Assembly: GCA_032433765.1 (NCBI GenBank)
Contig: JAVIAB010000124.1
Location: 96,224,202 to 96,288,201 of the forward strand
Direction of reading: 5' to 3'
DNA from: Megaustenia siamemsis
Lineage: Eukaryota > Mollusca > Gastropoda > Stylommatophora > Ariophantidae
Length of the DNA: 64,000 nt
In this document: piece by piece, positions 45,870 through 57,164 of the stretch
Position numbering within the stretch: position 1 is the first letter of the stretch
Layout of the letters: every line of letters starts with the position of its first letter
Notes under the pieces: generated by a model
Told to the model about the DNA's origin: nothing
Database searches by the model: none
The model's input: the letters and a program-made list of their open reading frames with translations, nothing else
Translations under genes and position numbers: made by a program

Positions 45870-46030
45870 ATGGAAGTTATTTTTATCGAAAGTGCAAGCA
45901 TATCAAACATTCGTAGACGCCTACAGAATGTGTACAGAGAGACGTTAGTGGATAAAAGCACTATCAGTCTTTTGGATAACCGGTGGTTTCATCAACACCA
46001 GAATGTCGAAGAGTCTGAATAATCACCTTC
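45870..46030 (+). pseudogene. mariner-like transposase N-terminal remnant
   Basis: The frame EVIFIESASISNIRRRLQNV and YRETLVDKSTISLLDNRW resembles the helix-turn-helix start of mariner transposases (compare IVIEFLVAEKETVANIHKRL and DRSIVSRWVQR at 61.3 kb). It is diverged and short, with a stop soon after. No terminal repeats were found. Confidence 0.4.
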
Positions 46031-46799
46031 CTGGCGGCCATAAACTGCAATGGCATCTACAAAGCTGCAAATGCGTCGCAAGCATAATTTGGGCGAATCT
46101 AAACAAATGGACCTCCTGATCAAATTGACATCTTTGTGTGTTGGTTCAGCGAAGAAGGGGGGAGGGGGGTTATTGGGGTGTAGAATGAACCTCTTCCACG
46201 AATGGTGACAGCTTTACAAAAGAGGACACTGCTAAATATTGACGTTTTGCTTATATCCTGCCTTACTCAAAGTACAAAGGCAACAAACACGAAAGAACGA
46301 GGCAATGGAAATTTACTCTTTTACATACAGGTCGAAACTTCAATAATCTGTATTGCCCTCGTGTGTATATCTGTCCCTGTGTAGGGGTTCATACTATACC
46401 CCATTGATCCCTGCATATCGGCCTTACCTCAGCACTGCAGTTACTTACCTGTTTCCTTGCCGTGATACTCAAATGTTTCTGCCAGATTGATCCCCAACAT
46501 GACAACGCTAGGCCGCTCGCAAATCTGAGCACCAAGTATGAACTCTCGGATTATCCTGCTTCATCCTACTTGGTGTCTGTACACTTTGATTGATTTCTCT
46601 TTGACCATCCGAGAGATGCTATCCAGTGGCAAAATAGTTGATGATGACACGAAAGTCATCGGCTCTGTAAGCGGGTGACTGAGAGATCAAGCTTCAGAAT
46701 GGTACGACGAAGGTTATGAATGCTATGGGATCTAGATGACGCAAAGCCATGTATTATCATGGATATTAATATGACTTTGTAGTCTTTCTGCAAAAAGAA

Positions 46800-46976
46800 A
46801 AAAAAAAACAAATTACTGGAGCTGTATTGTTCAACAAAGAAGAGCAATGAAAATGTTTTGAAAGAGGCCAAAGCAAAAAGAAAGCTAATAAATAATATTA
46901 GAAAGAAACTATCATCATTTATTGGCCATGTAATGAGACAGGAACAACTGGAATACATTGTAACAACTGGGAAATT
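46800..46976 (+). mobile_element. LINE family delta fragment, cut by transposon copy 2
   Basis: Degenerate KKSNENVLKEAKAKRKLINN and NIRKKLSSFIGHVMRQEQLE, broken off at about 46976 where the IS630/Tc1-like copy begins. Confidence 0.75.
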
Positions 46977-47861
46977 CATCCAGTACAAAAGACGCTATTA
47001 AGATATGGCTCACAAAGGAGCCCATACAATTTAATAGCATGTACTTAAAACCTGAATTACTATCTCTAGTAAAGCAAAAACAGAGGACAAAGATTTTTCA
47101 AATATATAAGATTATCCAAGAGCACGGTCATATAAGTTTGAGGCTGCCACCTTACCATGCTCATTTAAATCCAATAGAACTAATCTGGGCAAAATTAAAA
47201 GGACAAGTGGCAGATGAAAATACAACATTCAAAATATGCGATGTAAAGACTCTTGCTAATCTCGCTTTATTAAATATAGACAAAGATTATTGGGCTAATG
47301 TGAAGACCACGTCTTAAAACAGGAAGAGGAATATTGGAAAAATGATGGTTTGTGGAATGTTCAACCCCAAACAGTTATTAATCTTTTAGACTCGTCTGAT
47401 TCAGAATGAAAGTATATAGCCCCCACAATGTTGGCCCCTATATTACCTTAAATTAGTTCAACAAACGGTCCTTTTCAAGCCCACACAACTATGAAAATTG
47501 GATATACAGGTATACCTGATATTATCGTCCGTCCTCGAACTGAGCAGACAATAATTCTCCTGGTGTTTTGTTTTATCCAGTTATTTCCCCATTACGGCCA
47601 CGCCTTTACCTAGTGAAAATTAATCATAGACCAGCAACTACGGTAATTTCTATTCTTTAGGGCTTCACAATTTACAATTTTGACAAACATCAAAAATATC
47701 GCCGCTTTAAGAAAAATGCAGCTGCAAGATATTTGTTAAATATACATTTAAAGGGTCTTTTGCATTCTAATAACATTTGGAAAATTTCAAAAGTTTTTAA
47801 CAAACGGTTAGAGAGCAATAGCGTTTTGAAGTTGGGCAGATGATTTGAAACGAGCTATAAC
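46976..47861 (+). mobile_element. IS630/Tc1-mariner-like transposon, copy 2 (5'-truncated)
   Basis: About 95% similar by eye to positions 7100-7961 of copy 1, starting inside the transposase gene (SSTKDAIKIWLTKEPIQFN). It ends with the same right terminal repeat (GATTTGAAACGAGCTA) followed by TA. On the right the TA runs straight into a SINE A tail (ACACCATATTCCCTATACC), so the element landed at a TA inside a SINE A. The left half of the transposon, and of that SINE, has been lost. Confidence 0.85.
46980..47396 (+). pseudogene. IS630/Tc1-like transposase C-terminal part
   Basis: Uninterrupted across the place where copy 1 is frameshifted: YLKPELLSLVKQKQRTKIFQ, IIQEHGHISLRLPPYHAHLN and PIELIWAKLKGQVADENTTF. 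It loses one base near 47298 (GCTAATGTG against GCTAAATGTG in copy 1). After that shift it keeps the original C terminus ending NLLDSSDSE with a stop, which copy 1 has lost by a 10-bp deletion. The two copies are complementary in damage, so the ancestral protein can be inferred by alignment. Confidence 0.8.
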
Positions 47862-47902
47862 ACCATATTCCCTATACCGCACTTGGCGTGACGGGGGTAC
47901 TA
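47862..47902 (+). repeat. SINE A tail fragment at the transposon junction
   Basis: TAACACCATATTCCCTATAC and CTTGGCGTGACGGGGGTAC are the last ~40 bases of SINE A. Confidence 0.85.
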
Positions 47903-47935
47903 AATAATAAAGAGATATTCTCAGTTATTTGGTAC

Positions 47936-48507
47936 CAGCGATTTATTGGGTACTAGAGATGTATTGGGTGACAGAGAATGTATTGGATACTAGAGATGTA
48001 TTGGGTGACAGAGATGTATTGGGTACTAGAGATGTATTGGGTACCAGAGATATATTGGGTACCAGAGATATATTGGGTGCCAGGAATATACTGGGTACCA
48101 AAGATATATTAGGTACCAGAGATATATTGGGTATCAGAGATATATTGGGTACCAGAGTCATATTGGGTACCAGATATGTATTGGGTATCAGAGATATATT
48201 GGGTACCAGAGTCATATTGGGTATCAGAGATATATTGAGTACCAGAGTCATATTGGGTACCGGAATGTATTGGGTACCTGAGATATATTGGGTGCCAGAG
48301 ATATATTGCGTACCAGAGATATATTGTATACCAGAGATGTATTGAGTACCAGAGATTCTCAATTATTGGGTACCATAGATGTATTGGGTACCAGGGATAT
48401 TCTCAGTTATTGGGTACCAGAGATTTATTTGGTACCAGAGATTTATTGGGTACCAGAGAATTATTGGGTACCAGAAATATACTGGGTACCAGAGATATTC
48501 TCAGGAA
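47936..48507. repeat. 18-bp minisatellite, about 32 copies
   Basis: The unit is ATATTGGGTACCAGAGAT with many GGTATCAG and GTCATATTGG variants. It lies in intron 2 of GPCR gene 2. Both strands remain open over 130 codons only because the period is divisible by 3. Confidence 0.96.
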
Positions 48508-48804
48508 AGAGAAGACTGTGAGGTTGAGACTTGTTTATTCCACTTTATGAAGCTGAGGATTAGTACTTTCATGTTACTTCATTAACCTAAAGCAAGTGCT
48601 GTGTGCCTTTATATGAGCTACACTAAAGAATGGAGTTTGTCACGTACATTTGGAATAGCTGTTTCGGAGCATTATTAAAAGTTCAGAGATCTTCAAATGT
48701 TGACACTGATTTAAAGAAATGAACTTTTGCAGCACTATGGGAAGCCCGATTTATAGGTGATTATATATACCAAAATGACAAAAAGATGACGCAAACTGTG
48801 CATC

Positions 48805-49385
48805 TTCTTCTTCCACTTCTGCTTCTTCTACTTCTTTCCTTTCTCATTTGCCTTTCAACGTCGAGGGGAGATATAATTTGCGGTCTTTTGCTCTTCTCGT
48901 CGTCTCGGCTGCTGTTATGTTTTCTAGTGCTTCTGGTATTCCGTCGATACATCTTTTTCGTGGTCAACCCTTGGGTCTGGTATTCTCGCAACGTTTATTG
49001 AGGTCTCGTTGTGTTGTGTTTTGATCTTTCTGCCGTGTCACGTGGCGAAACAATTGTATCTGTTGTTTCCTTATATATTCTATGGCGGGGACTATTCCTA
49101 GATTTTTTCTCAGTTCTTCATTTCTGATCTTATCTCTCAGACCTTCTTCCTGTCATTCGTCTGACACATTTAATCTTAGTAGAGGTTATTTTTCTTGTTA
49201 TCCTTGCATCTAGGGGCCAGCACTGCATTGGTAGCACAACGTTGGAAGAAGACTGTACTGTAGAGTGCCCGTTTTGCCTCAAGAGTTATTTCCCTGTTGG
49301 ACAATAGTGTTGATAGCTGTCCAATGATTTGACAAGCTTTATGCATCATGAGTCTATCTCTGCTGTTTGTGAATTATCGTTAAAC
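48805..49385 (-). mobile_element. LINE family beta 3' fragment
   Basis: The minus strand has the beta C terminus (QRDLNKRCENTRPKG-like, RKRCIDGIPEAL) and the CGTCGAGGGGAGATATAATT 3' end. Further up, degenerate QIIGQLSTLLSNREIT-like and YCPILDAR-like pieces. It lies in intron 2 of GPCR gene 2. Confidence 0.8.
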
Positions 49386-49769
49386 TTTGCACAATGGTTG
49401 CTATTATAGATCTCCTGTTTCTGCCTTTTCTGTCCTCACTATCACACCTCTCTAGACGCCATGTCTGGTTCTCAATATCTTGCTAATATTTTGACTCATT
49501 TCCTTATTATTCGTCATTTGCTGTCAATTTGACAGTTTTCAAAAGACATGTCCTTATCGACATCCGAGATGGAAACAAAAGATTACATTATTATTATGTA
49601 AAATAAACACGTAGTGCTATGAAGAAGCTAAACTTGCAGCGAGACGAGATAAACTACAATGTTTCGGGAAAATTATTCATTAGGTACAAAAACAAAAAAA
49701 CATTTAAACAAAAACAAAAAGCAAAATAGCAAATACTGCTATAAAGCAACAACTATATAAACAAAATTC
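49386..49769. other. intronic sequence, nothing recognised
   Basis: Part of GPCR gene 2 intron 2 without motifs. Confidence 0.4.
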
Positions 49770-50755
49770 GAAAGGCAAACGCATAGTGGGAGCAAACAGC
49801 AATAATAAGATATAACAAGGAGAACTCTACACCCATGGACATAAAAAGAGGAGTAAGACAAGGATGCATCCTATCACCAAGCTTGTTCAATCTATACACT
49901 GAGCAAATCTTTAAAAACATTTCAGTGAGGCCAGGCCTAAACATTAATGGAAAGATAATCAATAACCTAAGATATGCTGATGATACTGGTTCTACTAGCA
50001 GAAAATCTTAAAAGATCTACAACAATTGCTTAATTTGATAAACATAGCAAGCAATAATTATGGACTAGATATGAATATCAAAAAGACTAAAACTATGATC
50101 ATAAACAAAGAAAATTCTCAAGACCTACAAATAAATATCACAGTTGAAGGAATACATCTGGAGACAGTCCAGAACTACAACTACCTGGGCCATATTATAA
50201 CCAATGATGGAAAATGGAAAATTGAAATAAACAAAAGAATAGGTATGGCAAAAAGTAATTTTAATGCCATGAAAAATATACTAACAACAAAACAAATAAC
50301 AGCACGGCTGAAACTAAGAATAGCAAAATGTTACACCTTTTCAATATTCTTGTATGGTGCAGAAACAAGGACATTAGACAAGAAAACAGAACAGAAAATG
50401 GAAGCCTTCGAAACGTGGATTTACACAAGAATAGGTAGAATTGAATGGAAAGAAAACAAAACAAACGATGAAGTTTTAAAACAACTAAAAATAAAAAGAG
50501 AACTACTAAATACAAATAAGACAAGACAAAAGAAATTTTTGAGACACGTTAAAAGACACAACAGCTTACTAAAATTAATATTGGAAGGAAAAATGCAAGG
50601 TAAAAGAGGCAGACCAAGAATAACATAGACGAGTAACATCAAAAGATGGACAAGTCAATCTATGACAACATGCACCATCAAAGCAAGAAACAGAGTGAAA
50701 TGGCGATCCATGGTAGCCAACCTTCGTTGCGGAGACGGCACGTGATGATGATGAA
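49770..50755 (+). mobile_element. LINE family gamma copy, RT palm to 3' end
   Basis: Starts with RT motif B (STPMDIKRGVRQGCILSPSL), reaches NNLRYADDT (catalytic YADD intact), frameshifts, then runs 200 codons from LLNLINIASNNYGLDMNIKK through NYNYLGHIITNDGKWKIEIN, KSNFNAMKNILTTKQITARL, LYGAETRTLDKKTEQKMEAF and LEGKMQGKRGRPRIT to a stop at 50628. It ends with CCATGGTAGCCAACCTTCG and GTGATGATGATGA about 120 bp before exon 3 of GPCR gene 2. A near-identical inverted copy lies at 55285-56300. Confidence 0.9.
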
Positions 50756-50878
50756 ACGTATAATATTTAATATATTTTTTTTATTGTTTTACATGTGTGC
50801 TTGTCCAAGTTATTGTTATATTAGCTTGTTTTAAATTATAATTATTATATTCCTTTTTATTTCTTTTGTTTACAACAG

Positions 50879-51511
50879 GTAAAGTCTCTGATAACATCAA
50901 AAAGAGTAACCGTCATCATCATCTCTATTTTCGTTATCCTAATATGTGAGGTTTCCCCAGTCTACGTCGTCAACAAACTAGGTCATAAATTGTATCCCAA
51001 TATAAACAAGACGCTGATTGGTCTAATCTACACTGAGGATAGAGAGGCCGTTGAAAGAGTAAACTACTTGATTAACAACACCGTCCTTCCTTTCACTGCA
51101 TTTGTAATCAACGTTGTGTGTACAATCGTCTTGGTAGTGAAGCTAAAGAGTAAATCAATGTGGCGAATGAGGTCAACCACTAGTGCTCCAGGTCATGTTG
51201 CTTCCAAGAAAAACCAAAAAGCATCCAAAATGGCCGTCATAATCTCCGCTCTTTTTATCGCATGTTTCATCCCACTTAGTATTATTTTCATAGCAATGTC
51301 ATTGGAACCAGAATTCTTTCTTGGTGGCGAATATGAGAACATTCTAATACTAATAGGTGGACTTGGGCTTATTTTTGAGTCCATTAATTCTTCTGTGAAC
51401 ATCTTCATTTACTACAACATGAGTAGTAAGTATAGAGCAGAACTTCAACTGTTGTTTCGATGTCAAAGAGGAGAACTTTCAAATAAAATCTTGAGTAAAG
51501 TACTAAGTTAG
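50879..51511 (+). CDS. GPCR gene 2, exon 3
   Basis: The acceptor is TTTACAACAG at 50878; the coding sequence runs from GTAAAGTCTCTG to the stop at 51511 (210 residues). It aligns throughout with exon 3 of gene 1: VTVIIISIFVILICEVSPVY (helix 4), NNTVLPFTAFVINVVCTIVL (helix 5, with NNT glycosylation site), SKKNQKASKMAVIISALFIA with CFIP (helix 6), LIFESINSSVNIFIYYNMSS (helix 7) and a longer basic tail ending KILSKVLS. No stops or shifts, so this part has stayed under constraint or decayed very recently. With exon 2 it gives 282 residues; helix 1 and the N terminus are missing from the visible gene. Confidence 0.88.
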   Translation, partial: VKSLITSKRVTVIIISIFVILICEVSPVYVVNKLGHKLYPNINKTLIGLIYTEDREAVERVNYLINNTVLPFTAFVINVVCTIVLVVKLKSKSMWRMRSTTSAPGHVASKKNQKASKMAVIISALFIACFIPLSIIFIAMSLEPEFFLGGEYENILILIGGLGLIFESINSSVNIFIYYNMSSKYRAELQLLFRCQRGELSNKILSKVLS

Positions 51512-51689
51512 AATTATCTACATAAATGTTGAGGTAGGTTTGTAGCAACATATGAGCGATAAAAGAGGCATTTTTAGTAGGTCCATAGAAAAGGTGACTT
51601 TATTGTAGTTTTGAAAGTATTTCATGTGCTCAATGAAACTAGCTATCCACCTACTATTTATTACATACAATGACTATATACTGTATATG

Positions 51690-52500
51690 CAAGTTAGCTA
51701 ACTCATTACAGAAGAAATTAACGAGCTTTTATTTGCATACGATACCTCGAAAAATTGAAGACGTACACGAACACTTAAATAGACTAAACACCAGAGGCAC
51801 AAAATACAGCATGAAAATCAACATAACCAATAACAATAACAACTCATGAATGTCGAAAAAGAGGAACCGAATATAATCATAACAATAGAAGGCAGGCAAC
51901 TAAAACATGTAGATGAATTCAAATACTTAGGAAGTCTAGTAACAAACGACAATTCACAAACAGTAGAGATAGACTCAAGATGCAACAACGCTTGTCACAT
52001 TATTGGACAGTTATCACCACTATTGTCAAATAAAATAACTCTAGAGATAAAATAGGCACTCTACAATACAATCGTCATCCAACGTTGTGCTACCAATGCC
52101 AGTCATGGGGCCTAGATGGAAGAGCAATAAGATAAATAACCTCTGCTGAGATGTAGTATGTTAGACGAATGACACGAAACAGCTTGAGAAACGAGATCAG
52201 AAATGAGCAATGAGAAGAAAGCTAGGACTAGCCTTCGCCAGAGAATATATAAAGAAACAACAGATAAGATGGTTTGGCCACGTGACAAGGCAGAGTGATC
52301 AAAACAAATCACGACGGGACCTCAATAAACATTTTGAGAACACCAGACCCGTGGATCGACCACGAAAAGATGGATTGACGGATTATTAGAAACACTAGGA
52401 AACATAACAGCAGCAGAGGCGAACACAAGAGCAAAAGCCTACAAATTATATCTCCCCTCGACGCTGAAATGCAAAAGAGGAAGGAAAGAAGAATAATAAT
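51690..52500 (+). mobile_element. LINE family beta fragment
   Basis: Plus strand, just 3' of GPCR gene 2. It reads IITIEGRQLKHVDEFKYLGS, LVTNDNSQTVEIDSRCNNAC and HIIGQLSPLLSN, then frames with IRWFGHVTRQSDQNKSRRDL and NITAAEANTRAKAYKLYLPS. Stops and frameshifts are numerous. It ends with a GAAGAATAATAAT tail. Confidence 0.82.
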
Positions 52501-54059
52501 CATTCTAAAAAACAATTAGAAAAGGATTTGTATTTATGGTTCTGATAGCAAGTTTGTAAACATGAGCATCTATTCCTCTGCCAGTCGTTTATTCTACTTG
52601 TTGAAAGCATTGTTTTCGTTCTTACAAATAACAAGTGTTTTCTATATCAACAAATAGCACTAGGCATGCACGTGCATTGTTTTAATAAAGCACGTTTTAT
52701 GGGTCTCCCGTTGTCTCTTTCTATTCGTGCCACTCTAGACTGATAATTTTAATAGTTAGAGATATGATCACTTGCTTTGAGGAGATGACGAAGATTAACA
52801 ACGCTTGTTATTTTAATTGTACATACTAAGTAAACACACTGCTTGATATTAGTGAGCTGTGTGTCTCATCCGTTTTGATCATGTTTCGATATGATATGAT
52901 ATCGTCTGACAGGGAACAGTTGGATGTGTTAACTTTTATGCGCGGTTTCGCCTTATGTCTTATGGCGTGTGTTGAGACTGCTACGATGGGGACTACAATT
53001 ACCTTTCTTTGTTTGGGAGATGAGCTATTAATTCGGATGATTACGCTGGCACTGGCGGTTGAGCAATTATGGATTTTAATTCGTTTGCAGTGATACGAGG
53101 CCTTCCATAACCATAACTGCTTGACATTTTAAGATTTCAATAATATGTTGTTTTGAACCTGACGTAGGTTGTTACCGAAACGTCGTTGTTTGTCTCTCTC
53201 TCTACTAATTTAGCTGCATGATCCCACTGTATGTTTCTTGTATATGCTTTCTGCAGCACTACTCGCGCCCCATATAGCGTTCAATCATATTTTATGTTTG
53301 TGCTTATCATTATACTTTAGCTTTTTGTCATGCATTTATATTCGCTTTACATCAGGGTTACCACAAGTAAAACTTTGAATTGAAAGCTTTACTTTATTCA
53401 TATTTCTAGTTGTCCCGTCGTTGAATTAAAAATATCAATTGTGTCACGTTTGATTAACAATATCATTTGTTTCACATTTGCTTGTTTGCGTTCGTCCGAT
53501 GACTTTAGTATTATGGAATATTCAAGTAGGCTATAGAATTCCGCTTCATCATCCGCCCTTAAAAGGACGGTAAGTGGGTGTATCTGCGTTGTGTTGTGGT
53601 TTGCAATATAACTGTGATATTTGCGCCTGTCGGCCCAACATATCCGACTTCAGCACGACATTTTTGAGTACCGGGTTGTCTTCCCTCTTCGATCTCTACT
53701 CGCTTGGCCAGACTAGACAGGTTAGTCTGTTACTAGAGGCACCGCGGAGAGGTGGAGCAGAGTCTGGATGGTTCTGGTTCACCGATCCTGGCGCAAGCTA
53801 TCAGCTGTGGGTCGCTGACAGCTTCCAGCTCTGGTGCTGGTGAGGCGCCTTCACGTTTTAATTAACAATATAATTTGTTGTCGTTTCTTGCATAAACGTG
53901 TCCCCTTTCTGTACACATTGTAATAAAAATTACATATACATTATAAGTGGCCAGTTATAAATTAAACTTATAGTCATAAATCAATATCAGAAATACCAGT
54001 AATTTTTTTCTTCATGAAATCCCCATCGACATACTAGTAAACAAGAAAAAGCCCCGTTC
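52501..54059. other. 1.5 kb without recognised gene; one hammerhead-like arm
   Basis: At 53159-53183 CTGACGTAGGTTGTTACCGA is followed by AACGTCGTTG, a single copy of the hammerhead-like core. The frame at 53574-53843 is Cys- and Trp-containing without motif. No other feature is supported. Confidence 0.45.
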
Positions 54060-54061
54060 GA

Positions 54062-54216
54062 CTCAGTATTACGCCCAGTACGCTTTATTCCCCCCAACCC
54101 CCCCCCCCCAAAGAAAAACCAGGTACCCATTTAAGGCTGGGTGAACCCGGAAGCCGTGTATCGATCGAACCTGAACTCTCGTCCTTTGCAGTCCAGTTCT
54201 ACGGAGCTATCGCGGT
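54062..54216 (-). repeat. SINE A, truncated
   Basis: The head half only (minus strand): a shortened box A region (GATAGCTCCG), box B diverged to GGTTCGATCG, then the GGGTTCACCCAGCCTTAAAT body, ending in a C-run/A-rich stretch at about 54095-54118. Confidence 0.8.
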
Positions 54217-55284
54217 TCCTACGTTTTTGTTGTTTTTCAAGAAAAGCACTAAAACTGTTATCTTCTTGTATAAAACGGTTTAATTTGTCTCATTGTGTCA
54301 TTATCTCAGAAAATAATTATTAGCTGACCTCTAGCATCTGTGTATAAATATTTCGTTAATGGCGCAGTGGCAGATATTGTTAATGTGAGGTTCAACAAAC
54401 ATTTAAACAAATTATTGGTCAACGGGAAAATAACTTTGCAGACATTTTTCAAATTTTGTTTTATCAGCTCCTTTCTTTTTTTGCTTGCGCTAAATAAAGT
54501 GGTCTAAGTGTCATGGGTCTTCTGAAAGAAACAAAAAGGGCAGAAAACACAACATGAATGAATGGATGAATGAAAAACAGAGGGAACAATGCATGAGTTA
54601 TAAGAAAGAAAGGCAAGAGAGATACAAACAAGGGGAAAAGTGAGTTCAGTTTAATCGTTATTGACTTTTGAACAAAATGTGTTTACAACAATGAAACAGA
54701 TAATGAGAAAGTCACTTGCTAAGATGCCCAAATATATTCGCTATCCCCAGTCAAGAAATGTGTTATTGTGTCGAACACCCAACCAATAATTGAACAATTT
54801 TAAAATCTTGATACTTCCATCGCATACAACATGTAAGAACCTTACCATGCTTGATTTCTCTTTCAGCGAGAGAGTTGAACACATCACTCTTTGTTAAATG
54901 GACATTTGATAACGAATAGAAAATTCTGAGGGGCGTGATTAACAAATGATATACAGAAAATGATATTTTTAGAATTCTTGGAAAAATCAAGCAAACAAAC
55001 AACAGAAAACTCAGAGAATTATAGTCATTCAGAACAAAGATTCAACTAGTATTTCTCGATACACGCCTTGAGAGACTAGGCCCACTGCCAGCTAAGCAAA
55101 AACAAATATTAACACCTGAATATTATTATGAATGGAGACATTCTGTGCAACAAATCAACGGAATTTTTTAGAAAGACAAATATGTTTACAACACTCAGAA
55201 ATATCCACCATAATCAACAACAATATATTGTCAATGAAAGTAAAGATACCTGTCCTCTGAAATGATTTTGCTGCTGACAAAAGC
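54217..55284. other. no gene recognised
   Basis: AT-rich; no motif. Confidence 0.45.
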
Positions 55285-56300
55285 TCATCATCATCATCAT
55301 CATCGAGTGCCGTCTCGGCAACGAAGGTTGGCTACCATGGATCGCCATTCCACTCTGTTTCTTGCTTTGATGGTGCATGTTGTCATAGATTGACTTGTTC
55401 ATCTTTTGATGTTACTCGTCTATGTTAGTCTTGGTCTGCCTCTTTTGCCTTGTATTTTCCCTTCCAATATGTTGTGTCTTTTAACGTGTCCCACAATTTC
55501 ATTTGTCTTGTCTTAATTGTATTTAGTAGTTCTCTTTTTATTTTTAGTTGTTTAAAACTTCATCGTTTGTTTTCTTTTCTTTCCATCCAATTCTACCTAT
55601 TCTTCTGTAAATCCACATTTCGAAGGCTTCAATTTTATGTTCTGTGTTCTTGTCTAATGTCAATGTTTCTGCACCATTCAGGAATATTGAGAAGATGTAA
55701 CATTTTGCTATTCTTAGTTTCAGCCCTATTGTTATTTGTTTTGTTGTTAGTATATTTTTCATGGCATTAAAATTACTTTTTGCATACCTATTCTTTTGTT
55801 TATTTCAATTTTCCATTTTCCATTATTCGTTATAGTTTGTCCCAGGTAGTTGTAGCTCTGAGCTGTCTCGTGATGTATTCCTTCAACTTTGATATTTACT
55901 TGTAGGTCTTGATAATTTTCTTTGTTTATGATCATAGTTTTAGTCTTTTTGATATGCATGTCTAGTCCATATTTGTTGCTTGTTATGTTTATCACATTAA
56001 GCAATTATTGTAGGTCTTAAGGATTTTCTGCTGTCTATCATCACATGCTAGTATCATCAGTATATCTTAGGTTATTGATTATATTTCCATTAATGTTTAG
56101 ACCTGGTATCTCTGAAATGTTTTTAATGATTTGCTCAGTGTATAGATTGAACAATCTTGGTGATAGGATGCATCCTTTTCTTACTCCTCTTTTTATATCT
56201 ATGAGTGTAGAGTTCTCCTTGTTGTATTTTATTATTGCTATTTGCTCTTAGTACAAATTACATATTGGTCGTATGTCTGTGTCGTCTAGATTTACTTTAG
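55285..56300 (-). mobile_element. LINE family gamma copy, inverted relative to 49770-50755
   Basis: The minus strand reads CILSPRLFNLYTEQIIKNIS, NNLRYTDDT (YTDD in place of YADD), LDMHIKKTKTMIINKENYQD, QSYNYLGQTITNNGKWKIEI, AMKNILTTKQITIGLKLRIA, EAFEMWIYRRIGRIGWKEKK and the 3' end with a CATCATCATCATCATCATC tail at 55287-55303. Frameshifts near 55560, 55760 and 56010 inactivate it. It extends slightly further 5' than the plus-strand copy and stops near an (AT)n tract. Confidence 0.88.
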
Positions 56301-56328
56301 GCAGTCTATAAGTTGATTATGGTGTATT

Positions 56329-56330
<2 letters not shown>

Positions 56331-56382
<52 letters not shown>
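56331..56382. repeat. (AT)n microsatellite
   Basis: About 50 bp of AT dinucleotides, separating the gamma LINE from the left hAT-family arm. Confidence 0.97.
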
Positions 56383-56383
<1 letters not shown>

Positions 56384-56399
56384 ATATAATAATATAATA

Positions 56400-56790
56400 G
56401 ACAAAGCTATAGGTGACTATTAAACAATTGATAACAGCGCACCAAGGTCATCCTTCTCATTAGGATATTCTTTATTCACATATTTGAAATGTTATGTTAT
56501 ATTTTGTTATCTTCATTTTTTATGTGCGAAGTGGTTGTTACTGTTGTTGATTTGTATTAATACTTTTATGAATTCAAGATTTAATTTGTCGTTTTTACAA
56601 CATCTTTCGGTACTATGTTATGTTATGTGTTGTTAGGTGTTGGTAGACTTATAGATACATAATAGAACCGTAAATTTGTCACTACATCTCTCTCTTTGTT
56701 GTCCTAAGAAAGATAGATTCCCAAAGGACGCCGAGCAAATTGTTTGCTCATTACGGGACGGAAGGCCAAGATAGTTTGCGTTTGTTAGGG
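56400..56790 (-). mobile_element. terminal arm of a second hAT family (left, inverted)
   Basis: Reverse-complemented, this segment matches the right-hand region at 60070-62190 once insertions there are removed: GGCCTTCCGTCC, GAGATGTAGTGACAAATTTA, CTACCAACACCTAACAACAC, TGTGAATAAAGAAT and GCTGTTATCAATTGTTTAAT all recur in order. It is therefore a second, inverted copy of the same element's end. It lies just outside the complete hAT at 56964-60012. Confidence 0.75.
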
Positions 56791-57164
56791 GTTGGTTGAA
56801 ATATAGACACATAATAGACTCGTAAATTAGATTCTTTAAGTTGTCAAAACTGTATTCCCAGTTCACAATGCATAAACATTCTCAAGTATATGCTATGACA
56901 AGTTGAGAATGTTTATGTTTAATAAGCAGAGAATACTGTTTAGACAACCTACATAATCTGATGCAGTGGTGGCCAACTTGAGGTTGCCCGAGGGCCGGAT
57001 TAAAGCCAAGGCCAACACCCGCGGGCCACACTTAAGAATATCGTCAAAAATGACAGTAGGGACCTATGCGATATAGTAATATATAAATAATGCTTGCACT
57101 TTGACTACATATTTGATTTGTAACAAATCCATTAATTATTCATTTTAAAATTACCTTTAATGTC

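Noticed and set aside
46640..46760. Possible RT fragment (TKVIGSVSG, QASEWYDEGYE)
   Set aside because: The similarity is too faint to assign to any of the LINE families seen here.
47929..48362. Paired 139-codon frames on opposite strands
   Set aside because: They arise from the 18-bp minisatellite, open on both strands by period.
53574..53843. 89-codon Cys/Trp-containing frame
   Set aside because: There is no recognisable motif, no paralogue and no splice context; it is treated as a chance frame in a more GC-rich patch.
54100..54112. C-run, and similar G/C homopolymers at 3017 and 24734
   Set aside because: They look like ordinary homopolymers that cause frameshifts or assembly uncertainty; no regulatory meaning was assigned.
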